Positions 51,567 through 61,360 of a stretch of 64,000 nt of DNA are shown one piece after another. Source of the stretch: Gaeumannomyces sp. JS-464 (Eukaryota; Ascomycota; Sordariomycetes; Magnaporthales; Magnaporthaceae); contig NGZR01000002.1 in NCBI GenBank assembly GCA_002197995.1, forward strand, positions 4,092,001 through 4,156,000, read 5' to 3'. The notes below the pieces were generated by a model. The model made no database searches and was not told the origin of the DNA. It worked only from the letters and a program-made list of their open reading frames with translations. The stretch's first letter is position 1, and every line of letters begins with the position of its first letter. Both the position numbers and the translations under genes were made by a program.

Positions 51567-52369
51567 ATGCCTTCGGCCACTCAAGAAGAGCCTGTGTTCC
51601 ACCCCTCAAAGAAGAGGAGAAGGGATGACGATGGTGCCTCTGGCCTCGACGGCAGTCTCCAGATCTATGACGCTCTCTCCTACCGCAAGCCGCTCCTCTC
51701 TCCCGACGGCCTCGCCTCTCGTCAGCCCCAGACCCCCGACCACGTTGCTCGCCTCCACCACTACGTCAGAACGAACGACGCAGCAGCAGAGGTTTCTCGG
51801 TCTGATGAGCTCATCTCGAATCCGCTGCTAGCCCGCAAGGTGCTGCCCGCCATCGTCCAGCCATCAAAGAGGTTCCGGCTGGACGACGATGGCGGTTGCC
51901 ACAGTCCCGGCCGGGAACCACGAAGACCGATGGCGGTCCCGCACTGGCGGAATCATCACCAACCGCACAAGATAGCAACAAACAACAACAACAACAGCCC
52001 AGCCGACGAGGAACTCGTCTCGCCCCATGTCATGTCTGTGCGCGCAGACCCACCAAGAAGTCCGACCTGGACTCGTTCGCCGACTGCGAGGGCTGCGGCT
52101 CGCGGACCTGCTACGTCTGCATGCGCGAGTGCCTCGGCTGGGGGGACAACGAGGCCTCGGGCGACACCGGCCACGCGCAACCGTCCTCGTCGTTCCGCAT
52201 GGAGGATGCCGACGAGAGCCCCGTGGACAGCGAGGCTGGGAGCAGGGATAGGTCCCCCGTCTGGGTCAGGGGCGGGGGTGGTCACCGGCAGATGGTTTGC
52301 AGCCGGTGCTGCGTCGAGCAAGGTGCCGATGGGGATGTTATATGCCTGGGCTGCTTGCAGCACCGATGA
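51567..52369 (+). CDS. Uncharacterised Cys-rich protein, probable zinc-binding module
   Basis: 267 residues after one repair near 51894 (GGCGGTTGCC; adding a G joins DDDGG to LPQSRPGTTKTDGG). The N-terminal half is disordered with a nuclear-localisation-like basic run (KKRRRDDD) and short motifs (LQIYDALSYRKPLLSPDG, LLARKVLPAIVQPSKRFRLD). The C-terminal half carries two cysteine clusters. The first is CHVCARRPTKKSDLDSFADC.EGC, continuing CYVCMRECLGW; after an acidic spacer of about 45 residues comes VCSRCCVEQGADGDVICLGC. The CxxC...CxxC...CxxC...CxxC spacing suggests at least two zinc sites, RING- or PHD-like but not matching either cleanly. I do not recognise a characterised homologue. The ATG at 51567 opens MPSATQEEPVFHPSKKRRR. 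Probably nuclear; the function is open. Confidence 0.78.
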
Positions 52370-53247
52370 TCTCTCTCCTCCGGTCACCGAAGTTTGGAGA
52401 AGCCTACACATCACTAACCAACGACGAAACAACTCCCGCAGCGCCCTATCGCTGTGTACATCGACCATCCCAACCGAGCTTCGCGTTGGTACATTCCAGG
52501 ACTTCGATGGTCATACCAAGCGAACCGCGGGCCGTGTCGAGTCCTCGTCCCTATCGGCCATTAGTGACTGCCGGATGAAACGAACCTACTAGCGAGAGGC
52601 TACCACAATTTTTTGTGCTTTGGATTTCTGCAAGCGCCTCTTGACTCTTCCCTCAGTAGATAGGTTAGGTAGTTTGCTTGATTTACAGCAACATCCCTGG
52701 TCACCACAGTCCATGTGACTGTCGGTTACCACGGAGGATTCAGCATCATGGGTATGCCGCTGAACGCCAGCTTTATGGCATTTGGAAACTTGGGAGATGG
52801 GCTGTCATCTAGTCACACGTTTCATGGGCATATGAGCAGATGAGTAATATGAGGGAGGGTATAAGGGGAGGCGAGTCGGAGAGAGAGAGGAAGAGAGTTT
52901 TGTCAGGACGTATGATAGACATTACGAGAAGCACGCAAACACGGCTTGAGAAAACTAAATCCTTGACTTGACCACCACGACAATGGCCATACAGCACAGC
53001 AACATAATACAATTCCTACGCTAAACTCCAAGCGCTGTCAAAGTTGATCGGTGGCGCGTGTGTGTATCTCATAGATCCAGCTTTATCCCGTCCACGAATG
53101 CAGCTTTCTAGAAATCATTTAGAGCCAGCCACACCCGAGCAAGCCCGTCTAAACTATCAATACACCTGGGTTCAACGATAAGAAGCCAAGCGGTGACACC
53201 GGTTACCACCCTTCCATGGCAACTGTCGTGATTACCTATAAGCCTGC
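52370..53247. other. Convergent 3' flank between the Cys-rich gene and RPT1
   Basis: About 880 bases between two convergent stop codons; no coding signal. A GAGAGAGAGAGG run occurs near 52880. Confidence 0.55.
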
Positions 53248-54787
53248 TTAGTTGTACTGCATGTACGAAGCAGTCGAGTTGAACTTCAGGTTGCCCTTGA
53301 TGACCTTCTCGACCGCGCTCAAGAAGTCCTTCTCGGACGCAACCTTTCTCCTTGCTCGGATTGCGAACATGCCGGCCTCGGTGCACACGCTGCGCAGCTC
53401 AGCGCCCGTGGCGTTGGGACAGAGCCGCGAAATGAGCTCCCACCGGATGTCGCGTTCGACCGACATGCTCTTTGCGTGAATCCTGAGAATATTGGCGCGG
53501 CCCTCGAGATCAGGGAGAGAGAACTCGATCTTTCGGTCGATACGGCCAGGCCTCATGAGGGCGGGATCAAGCGTCGACGGCCTGTTGGTGGCAAACATGA
53601 CCTTGATGTTGCCGCGGGCATCGAACCCGTCCAGCTGGGTGATAAGTTCCAACATAGTCCTCTGCACTTCGTTGTCGCCGCCAGCACCGTCGTCAAATCG
53701 AGCGCCGCCGATGGCGTCGATTTCGTCGAAGAAGATGATGCACGCCTTCTTCGTCCGGGCCATCTCGAACAGCTCTCGAACCATGCGAGCACCCTCGCCG
53801 ACATACTTCTGAACCAGTTCGCTTCCGATAACACGAATGAATGTGGCGTCGGTTCGGTTCGCGACAGCACGGGCGCAGAGCGTTTTGCCGGTACCCGGGG
53901 GACCATAGAGCAGCGCGCCCTTTGGGGGGTCGATGCCGAGGTTGACGAAGCGCTCGGGCGAGAGAAGGGGCATCTCGACGACCTCGCGGAGCTTCTCGAC
54001 CTGCTCCTTGCAACCACCAACGTCACCGTACGTGACATCGGGCTTCTCCTCGACCGTCATCATGGTGACGCTCGCGTCGATCTTGGGCGGCAGGGGAAGC
54101 AGGATCTGGTACTTGTTCCGGTCCACGCCGACGCGCATGCCCTCTTCAATGTCGGTCGGGCTAACGCGGTCGCCGAGCTGAACGACGAACTTGGCAATCT
54201 GCTTGACGTTGATGACATACTTGCTCTTGGAGTCGTCCTTGTCGTCCTGGATGATCTTGGTACACCTCGCAACCTGGAGAGGCTGCTCCTCCTGCATCCG
54301 TTGCCGGTCGGCGGCGACATCCCACAGATGTGGCGGGGCGAGGCCCGTATCGGATTCCTGCGAGGGCTCGTGTCAGCGGCTAGCGGCGGAGCGGCGGCCA
54401 AAGTGTCGGTAGCCCGCCGGTCTATCTAGTGCAAGAACTGACCTTGACGCCAATCTTCTCATCCACGCTCTGCTGCTTCTCCTTTATTTGCTGTTCTAGC
54501 TTTTTCAGCGCCGCTCCGTAGGGTGCAGCGCCGTATGTCTTGAGAACCTGGATGTCTCTGTGCGAATGTTAGCTACGGAAGTAGCTCCGCGGCGGGGCCA
54601 GTCGGTTGAGACGGACTCATCTGTTAAAGGTGTGATCTTCTTCTCCTCTATCTCGTCGTCGGCGAAGTTCTTCTGGTACTTCTCCCAGTTCTGGCCGGTG
54701 GCGGAAGGCTGTATGGCGGTCCGTCAGCCCCAGGAACGCATGAGGGAATCCACCGCTGGCGGGCGGCAAAGAGAGGTGACCTACCAT
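53248..54787 (-). CDS. RPT1: 26S proteasome regulatory ATPase subunit 1
   Basis: One of six AAA ATPases in the 19S base that unfold ubiquitylated substrates (human PSMC2/Rpt1). Exons on the minus strand: 54787-54785 (the ATG only), 54708-54617, 54557-54443 and 54357-53248. They total 1320 bases, 439 residues, with no frame offset. The N-terminus reads [20 protein letters not shown], then [16 protein letters not shown], the Rpt1 signature. After the OB domain come [20 protein letters not shown], Walker A GPPGTGKT, Walker [21 protein letters not shown], the sensor MFATNRP and arginine-finger segment [29 protein letters not shown] follows, and the C-terminus is SYMQYN, a degenerate HbYX-like end. 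The start-codon-only exon is inferred: the ATG is followed at once by GTAGGT, and the next CAG acceptor gives a perfect family N-terminus. RPT1 is divergent from CCT4. Confidence 0.96.
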
Positions 54788-55739
54788 TATGGCGCGGGGG
54801 TGTGCGGAATCCCAAGGGCGGTCGGTGACGGGTTATTTCGTAGATCAGAATAGGACTACTCTTTCTGTTGGTTGATTTCGCAGGCCCCCGTCGTCGACGC
54901 TGCTTCTTGCGTTCGCGGTGGGTGGGTGAGGTCTGTTTGGGGGAAGTTCCAGGGTGTGTAGACGGAACCGTATGAGCTAGCGCTGGGACCAGGCAAAGGC
55001 GATGACGGACAGCCCAGTGTTGGGGGCAGAAGGTCACGTGTAATTGGTCGCTGGTCGTCGCCTCAAGTGGGAGCAGAAGTGCCCGGAAGTCGGCGGAATT
55101 TACAAGTTTAGGTGTTGGTTGAAATGTTCAAAGGGCTGATCTAGAAATGGATACTGAACACGGCAGACGGGCGGCCTCTGTACCGATGAGGCGGTTGGAA
55201 CCCGATATTGTCCAGGCCATCCAACTTCCCAGCATCTCAATTGAACGCGACGCACCGCACCTGCCTGGCGACTACAGCGGGTCTGACCGCAGGGGACCTG
55301 CAGCCTCAGCTTGGTGCTGTAAGCCGGTACCTAGCCAGCCGCAGCCCCAGGCATTCGGTGGTTAGCCAGCACTGTGTGGGCGCACCCTTTCGTTCATAAT
55401 TTATCGCCGAGAAGAACTGCCCATACAGTGCGGGATATGGCTCTGAAGCTCCATCTGCCAGCCCTGGAAGAACCTTTCTTCGCAGCTCCTGGGGAGAAAA
55501 AAAATTAGGTGCAGCGGGCAAGACACCTGCCCGCCTCCACCATCTGTCGGCGGGTGGTGGAAGCTACAAAATCCAGAACCCCACCAACGTCAACATTGAA
55601 GCAGCCTCCGCCGCTTTCAACGACGCCGCCGACCAAGACACGCCTCATCCCCCAGAACCAGACCACCTGTTGGTAGCCTGAATAGCTGGCTCTCCACCCA
55701 CCCACGTATCCGCACTAGCAGCAAGACCATACCGCAAAA
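54788..55739. promoter_or_regulatory. Shared divergent promoter region of RPT1 and CCT4
   Basis: 950 bases separate the start codons of two proteostasis genes transcribed in opposite directions. No clear proteasome-associated element or heat-shock triplet was found by eye. An AAAAAATTAGG block at 55499-55508 precedes the CCT4 leader. Confidence 0.5.
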
Positions 55740-57496
55740 ATGGCGACCGCTGCACCGGTCGGAGCGGCCACGTCCAATGCGGCGTTCCGGGTATGCGCAG
55801 AGTGGCCGTTGCGGGCAACCCCAGTCGATGCGTCCGTCCCTCACGAGCTAACCGCCGCCGTGCTTGCACCCTGTAGGACAAGGAGAAGCCCATGGCAGTG
55901 CGCTCGTCCAACATCGTCGCCGCCCGCGCCGTCGCCGACGCCATCAGGACATCGCTGGGCCCCCGCGGCATGGACAAGATGATCCGGAGCGGCAAGGGCG
56001 AGACCATCATCACCAACGACGGCAGCACCATGCTCAAGAGCATGTCGGTCATGCACCCCACCGCCAAGATGCTGGTCAACCTCTCCAACGCCCAGGACGT
56101 CGAGGCTGGCGACGGCACCACCTCAGTCGTTGTCATCTGCGGCAGCCTGCTCGGAGCCGCCGACCGCCTGCTCAGCAAGGGCATCCACCCCTCGGTCATA
56201 TCCGAGGCCTTCCAGAGGGCCGCCGCCGCCTCGGTCGAGATACTGCACGATATGTCACAACCCATCGCGCTTACCGACACCGCCGCCCTGCTCCAGGCCG
56301 CCAACACGTCTCTGTCCTCCAAGATCGTCTCGCAGTACTCGGGCCTGCTAGGCCCATGGCCGTGAACGCCGTCACCAAGACCATCGACCTCAAGACAGCT
56401 GACAACGTCGATCTGAGGAACATCCGCATAATAAAAAAGGTTGGCGGCACTATCGAGGACAGCGAGCTGGTTGACGGCCTGGTCCTGACCCAGCCCGTCC
56501 TCAAAAACGCTGGCGGTCCCGTCAGGATGGAGAAGGCCAAGATAGGGCTCATTCAGTTCCAACTGAGCCCGCCCAAGCCTGATGTAAGTCTTGAACACCA
56601 GGCCCCGTAGCTGGAGTGCGTGACTTTGGCTGACTCGACACCCCTCGAAACAGATGGAGAACACAATCTCAGTAAACGACTACAGGCAGATGGACAAGAT
56701 TGTCAAGGAGGAGCGGCTATATCTTCTTAATCTGGTCAAGAAAATCAAGAAGGCCAAGTGCAATGTTTTACTGATCCAAAAGTCCATCCTGCGCGACGCC
56801 ATCAACGACCTTTCGCTACACTTCCTTGCCAAGCTCAACATCCTGGCGGTCAAGGACATCGAGAGGGACGAGGTCGAGTTCATTTGCAAGTCGACCGGCT
56901 GCAAGCCCATTGCCGATATCGACTCCTTCACTGAGGACAAGCTCGGCACCGCAGATCTCGTCGAGGAGGTGCAGTCGTCGGGCAGCCGCATGGTCAAGGT
57001 GACGGGTACCAAGTCCACAGGGAAGACAGTGAGCGTCGTCGTCCGTGGCGCCAACTCGATGATTCTCGACGAGGCGGAGCGGTCCCTACACGACGCCCTG
57101 TGTGTCGTGCGCTGTCTGGTCAAGAAGAAGGCCCTGATCGCCGGCGGCGGTGCTGCCGAGATCGAGATTGCGGCTCAACTCTCGCGCCGCGCCCGTGAGC
57201 TAACGGGCACCGAGGCCATCTGCTGGAAGGCCTTCGCCGATGCCCTCGAGGTTGTGCCCACCACTCTGGCCGAGAACGCCGGCCTCAACAGCATCAAGGT
57301 CGTCACGGATCTGAGGCACCGCCACGAGCTCGGCGAGAAGAACGCGGGCGTGAGTATCAAGTCGGGTGGCGTCAACTCCAACATCGCCAAGGAGAACGTG
57401 CTCCAACCCCTGCTCGTAAGCACCAGTGCTATTGAACTCGCGGCGGAGACCGTCAAGATGATTCTTAGGATAGACGACATCGCTCTGAGCAGGTAG
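55740..57496 (+). CDS. CCT4: T-complex protein 1 subunit delta (CCT/TRiC chaperonin)
   Basis: Subunit of the eight-membered cytosolic chaperonin that folds actin, tubulin and WD proteins using ATP. Exons 55740-55790, 55877-56583 and 56654-57496. One base is missing near 56352 (GGCCCATGG; restored gives [13 protein letters not shown]). After repair it is 533 residues, the normal size. Diagnostic motifs: [20 protein letters not shown] with RGMDKMI, the delta-type nucleotide-loop sequence; [10 protein letters not shown], the catalytic aspartate loop; [19 protein letters not shown]; and [39 protein letters not shown] and [20 protein letters not shown] complete the set. Introns are GTATGC...TAG and GTAAGT...CAG. 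Only the first exon (17 residues) is variable between species. Confidence 0.96.
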
Positions 57497-57965
57497 AAAA
57501 TGGCAGCGGCCTTGCTTCTTGGCCGACGCTTCTTTATCCCGCTAGATGGTTGGCATTTCGCCAGGACATACCCTGGCAGGCCCGGCAAATAAAATAGGAG
57601 ACGGAAGCCCAGTTCTTGGTCACTTGCATCTGCCATTCCTTATAAAGGACGTGAAATGGGAGCAAACGTGATGTTATTTCACTGTGCATGTTAGTAGATG
57701 GGGATCGACGAGTGATGACTGCTTGGTCCCCAGTCTGGTCGACCTGAAGTCCAACAGTCCATGCTAGCTCTCGAAAGCCTAGGAACCTTGTCGGCGGGTG
57801 GACCCACTTTTGTACTGGACCCAGCTTCCGGAATTTGGTCATCGGGACACGCGACAATGAACCAACCCACGCGCCGCCCGCCACCTGTACTTAGATTTTT
57901 TTTTCTTCCCGACAAGTCCGGTGTCAAGGAATCCCAAAATTCCCACACCGGCTACTCGAGGAATC
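57497..57965 (+). other. CCT4 3' flank and PRP28 promoter
   Basis: Under 470 bases between tandem genes, containing the CCT4 poly-A signal and a short T-rich run (57896-57904) just before the PRP28 start region. No gene. Confidence 0.55.
57588..57593 (+). terminator. Candidate polyadenylation signal of CCT4
   Basis: AATAAA about 92 bases after the stop codon. Confidence 0.4.
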
Positions 57966-60110
57966 ATGGACGAGACTACGAAAAAGGGCCCTTTGGGCTT
58001 GGAAGAGGCCGTCCACCGGCTGAAGCGCGCAGTCGAAATGGATGGCAACAGCCGAGGCCCGCTCGATCTCGAGGATATACTGAAAAAGAAGCGGGCGGCC
58101 GATGCCGCTGCATCAAAACTGCGATTTATTCCAAAGAAAGAGCGACTCAAGATGGAGGAGGACCAGAAAGCAAAAGAAGAGGCCGAGAGGCTGCAGAAGG
58201 AGGCGCAGCAACGAGAGGCTACTCGCCGTCGACGAGAAGCACAGGAGTCGTCGTCGCGCGCGCGACCAACCGATGCGCGCGCAAACGACGCGCGTGCGAC
58301 CGCAGACTCTAGGAGGGACAGCGCGGCGGCGAAACAAAACGGCAAGGCCGGCAAGCGCTCCGCCGAGGAGGTAGAGAAGGAAATGATCCGGACGAAGTAC
58401 ATGGGCCCGGACGTAAACCAAAGCACGTTTTCGGCCAACAAGAAGAGGAAGCGCACAACCGAGAAGAAGTTCAAGTTCGACTGGGACTCCGAGGAAGACA
58501 CAAGCCAGCCCTGGAACGCACAGGCCAACCAGCACGACAACATCCGATACGGCGGCTATGGCACAGACGAGGAAGACAAGCGGGTGCGCAGACAGGCTGA
58601 GCTGACGGAGAAGATGGACCCGATCCACGGCAAGGAGCGCGCAAAGGGAATCTTGGAAGACCACGAGCGCGCGAAGGCCAGGAGGAATCGGAACGCGCTA
58701 GCCAAGCACTGGTCCGAAAAGTCGCTGGAGGACATGCGTGAGAGAGACTGGCGCATCTTCAAGGAGGACTATGGCATTGCTACCAAGGGCGGCCGGATCC
58801 CTAACCCCATGCGGAACTGGGGCGAGTCGGGCCTCCCGAAAGATCTGCTCAGAATCGTCGACCAAGTCGGCTATACCGACCCGACCCCGATCCAGAGGGC
58901 TGCGATCCCGATCGCACTCCAGGGCCGGGACATCATCGGTGTTGCCGTGACCGGTTCCGGAAAGACGGCCGCCTTCTTGCTTCCCCTGCTTGTGTACATC
59001 CAGTCCCTGCCACCGATCGACGAGCGCAATAAAAACGACGGTCCCTACGGCTTGATTCTCGCGCCAACGCGAGAGCTGGCGCAGCAGATCGAGACCGAGG
59101 CCAGGAAGTTTGCAACCGGGCGTGGGTACACCGTCGTCAGTCTCGTCGGTGGGCATTCGATCGACGAGCAATCTCTGGAGCTACGCAACGGCGCCGAGAT
59201 CATTGTGGCTACACCCGGCAGGTTGGTGGACTTTCTCGAGAGCCGCATGCTGGTTCTCTCACAGTGCTGCTATATCATTATGGATGAAGCCGACCGAATG
59301 ATCGATCTTGGCTTCGAGGAGTCTCTGACCAAGATCCTCAACGCCCTCCCGGTATCCAATGAGAAACCCGACACGGGCGATGCAGAGGACCCTGATGCGA
59401 TGACCATGTACCCGCACTGGGACCAGCGGCTACCCTACCGCCAGACCATGATGTACACGGCAACGATGCCTTCATCCGTCGAGCTCATTGCCAAAAAGTA
59501 CCTGAGGCGGCCCGCCATGGTGACGATCGGAAACGCCGGCGAGGCGGTTGACACGGTCGAACAGAGAGTAGAGTTTATCAGTGGCGAAGACAAGCGCAAG
59601 AAGAGGTTGCAAGCTATCCTCAACTCGCGCCAGTTCCGGCCACCCATCATCGTCTTCGTCAACATCAAGCGCAACTGCGATGCAGTGGCCAAGGAAATCA
59701 AGTCGATGGGCTTCTCGGCAGTCACCACTTTGCACGGAGGCAAGTCCCAGGAGCAGCGTGAGCAGGCGCTGATGTCGGTACGTCAAGGCAAAACGGACAT
59801 TCTTGTCGCGACGGACCTGGCTGGGCGTGGTATCGACGTTGCCGACGTGTCTCTGGTCATCAACTTCAACATGGCCACGTCTATCGAGTCCTACACCCAC
59901 CGCATTGGCCGTACGGGACGTGCCGGCAAGAGTGGTGTGGCTATCACGTTCCTGGGCAACGAGGACACGGAAGTCATGTACGACCTCAAACAGATGATCG
60001 CAAAGAGCTCGATATCCAAGGTTCCCGACGAGCTGAGGCGGCACGAGGCGGCACAATCCAAACCCACACGAGGTGGCGGTGGCGGAAAGAAGGACAATAT
60101 TCTACGATAG
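57966..60110 (+). CDS. PRP28: Pre-mRNA-splicing ATP-dependent RNA helicase Prp28 (DEAD box)
   Basis: This helicase displaces U1 snRNP from the 5' splice site so U6 can pair, during spliceosome activation. Single exon, 714 residues, frame intact. The first 240 residues are charged and coiled-coil-like (KAKEEAERLQKEAQQREATRR), the RS-like extension typical of Prp28/DDX23. This is followed by WRIFKEDYGIATKGGRIPNP, specific for the subfamily. Helicase motifs: Q motif GYTDPTPIQ, I AVTGSGKT (about residue 327), Ia PTRELAQQ, Ib TPGRL, II DEAD (about 439), III TAT, IV IIVFVN, V DLAGRGIDV and VI HRIGRTGRAG (about 643). The ATG at 57966 is the first in frame and precedes MDETTKKGPLGLEEAV. It is tandem to CCT4. 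Confidence 0.97.
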   Translation: MDETTKKGPLGLEEAVHRLKRAVEMDGNSRGPLDLEDILKKKRAADAAASKLRFIPKKERLKMEEDQKAKEEAERLQKEAQQREATRRRREAQESSSRARPTDARANDARATADSRRDSAAAKQNGKAGKRSAEEVEKEMIRTKYMGPDVNQSTFSANKKRKRTTEKKFKFDWDSEEDTSQPWNAQANQHDNIRYGGYGTDEEDKRVRRQAELTEKMDPIHGKERAKGILEDHERAKARRNRNALAKHWSEKSLEDMRERDWRIFKEDYGIATKGGRIPNPMRNWGESGLPKDLLRIVDQVGYTDPTPIQRAAIPIALQGRDIIGVAVTGSGKTAAFLLPLLVYIQSLPPIDERNKNDGPYGLILAPTRELAQQIETEARKFATGRGYTVVSLVGGHSIDEQSLELRNGAEIIVATPGRLVDFLESRMLVLSQCCYIIMDEADRMIDLGFEESLTKILNALPVSNEKPDTGDAEDPDAMTMYPHWDQRLPYRQTMMYTATMPSSVELIAKKYLRRPAMVTIGNAGEAVDTVEQRVEFISGEDKRKKRLQAILNSRQFRPPIIVFVNIKRNCDAVAKEIKSMGFSAVTTLHGGKSQEQREQALMSVRQGKTDILVATDLAGRGIDVADVSLVINFNMATSIESYTHRIGRTGRAGKSGVAITFLGNEDTEVMYDLKQMIAKSSISKVPDELRRHEAAQSKPTRGGGGGKKDNILR

Positions 60111-60151
60111 AGATAGAGGAGTGGTGGAGAGTGAGAAAGTACAAGTGTAGG

Positions 60152-60157
60152 AATAAA
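60152..60157 (+). terminator. Candidate polyadenylation signal of PRP28
   Basis: AATAAA 42 bases past the stop codon, in a purine-rich stretch. Confidence 0.45.
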
Positions 60158-60335
60158 ACTTATGAAGGGCACAGGAGGAAGAGTTTCACATAAAGTGGGG
60201 GAAGCTTCAGGTGAAGTCAAACATGCGGAAGACGCAAGGCTGTGAAGAAATAATGAGAGACGGACTGTACGTATGTAGATATCATGGCTCATCTACCGTC
60301 AAAAAATGGCACCCCATTGCCTTGATTCTGCCCCG

Positions 60336-60600
60336 TACCCTTTCCTATATCGTTTCATATACCTTTTCCTGTATCCCTTCTTATATATTTTCCTACTTCG
60401 TTACCATTCCTATCTCTTTTTCCTCTTCCCGTAGGTCCTCTCCATTCTCATGGGGTTTTCCTGTTCCTGTGGTGTTTTTCCTATTGCCGTAATTTTTTTT
60501 TATTCCTATCCCCTTTCCTGTTCCTACATTTTCCTTTCCTATATCTTTCCAAACCCTATACATTTTCCTTTTCCTGCATGCCTTCTGCGTCCTTTTCTTT
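60336..60600 (+). repeat. Degenerate pyrimidine tandem (TTTTCCT-A/G-TATC units)
   Basis: About fifteen TTTCCT or TTCCT units, often followed by ATATC, GTATC or ATC, are spaced 10-25 bases apart. The periodicity is loose. A decayed tandem array is the simplest reading. Confidence 0.7.
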
Positions 60601-61058
60601 GACGATGGTGCAGGTCAAGGGTCCTACCTCTTTTGGCGAAGTCTCGAGAGCGATGACTCCTGCGTGGAAAATGCCTCAGTGCTCAAAAGTAAACCAAGAC
60701 GTGACCGGTGAAGAATGGGGCGTCTGGAACAAGGGACAAGTCTTGTATGTATGATGTACAGAAGGTATGCGCATGCAGAGACCCCATCGAGTCCAAGGGC
60801 TTACTCGGCCGCCGAGGAATCCGCTTGATGCACGTGCGGTGGGGCCCGCTCTAACAGCGGCCGCGAATGTTTCTCAGCTCCGATGGTAGTGCCCCGCGGC
60901 GGCCCAGGACGGCAGCTCGGCAGCGGGCACGCACAGGTTGCTGCATCGCTGTTCCCGGTCCTGGGCCCATCAAGGCCATCTGATAACTCAAAATCGGGGT
61001 CTCCGCCAAGGCCAAAAAAGCGGTAACCGGCTGTCAGCTGGGCTCTGCGCTGGTTGCT

Positions 61059-61061
<3 letters not shown>

Positions 61062-61091
<30 letters not shown>
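61062..61091 (+). repeat. Poly-A tract
   Basis: Thirty consecutive A, about 270 bases upstream of the ornithine carrier ATG. Homopolymer length is probably approximate. Confidence 0.95.
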
Positions 61092-61092
<1 letters not shown>

Positions 61093-61360
61093 AACTCTCG
61101 GACCCTCGGAAACTCTCTCTTTTCGGGACTGGCACACGCTTCCTCACCGATCACAGACCCCCTTAAAGTGGGCGCGAAACCCATCCCGTTTCTTGCTATG
61201 CTCTTCGAGTTTTCCTCCCAGGTCACGACAGACCCTTAGCCGCCGCCGGGGACTCCAGCTTCCGCACGAGCGGGCCTTTGTGGTCCCAGCTGGAGAACCC
61301 AACCCATCTCGCACTCTGGCTCTCCTCTACTGTCTATCAACACTCGCGTACCCTTCCGCC

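Larger units (their letters stand above)
60111..61360 (+). other. Intergenic region between PRP28 and the ornithine carrier
   Basis: 1.25 kb without a gene. It contains a degenerate TTTTCCTATATC-type tandem region (about 60336-60600) and a 30-base A run (61062-61091), followed by the carrier's leader. Confidence 0.55.

Noticed and set aside
61062..61091. Poly-A run as the tail of a retroposed gene or SINE
   Set aside because: No element body with RNA polymerase III boxes or coding remnant precedes it, and no target-site duplication was seen.
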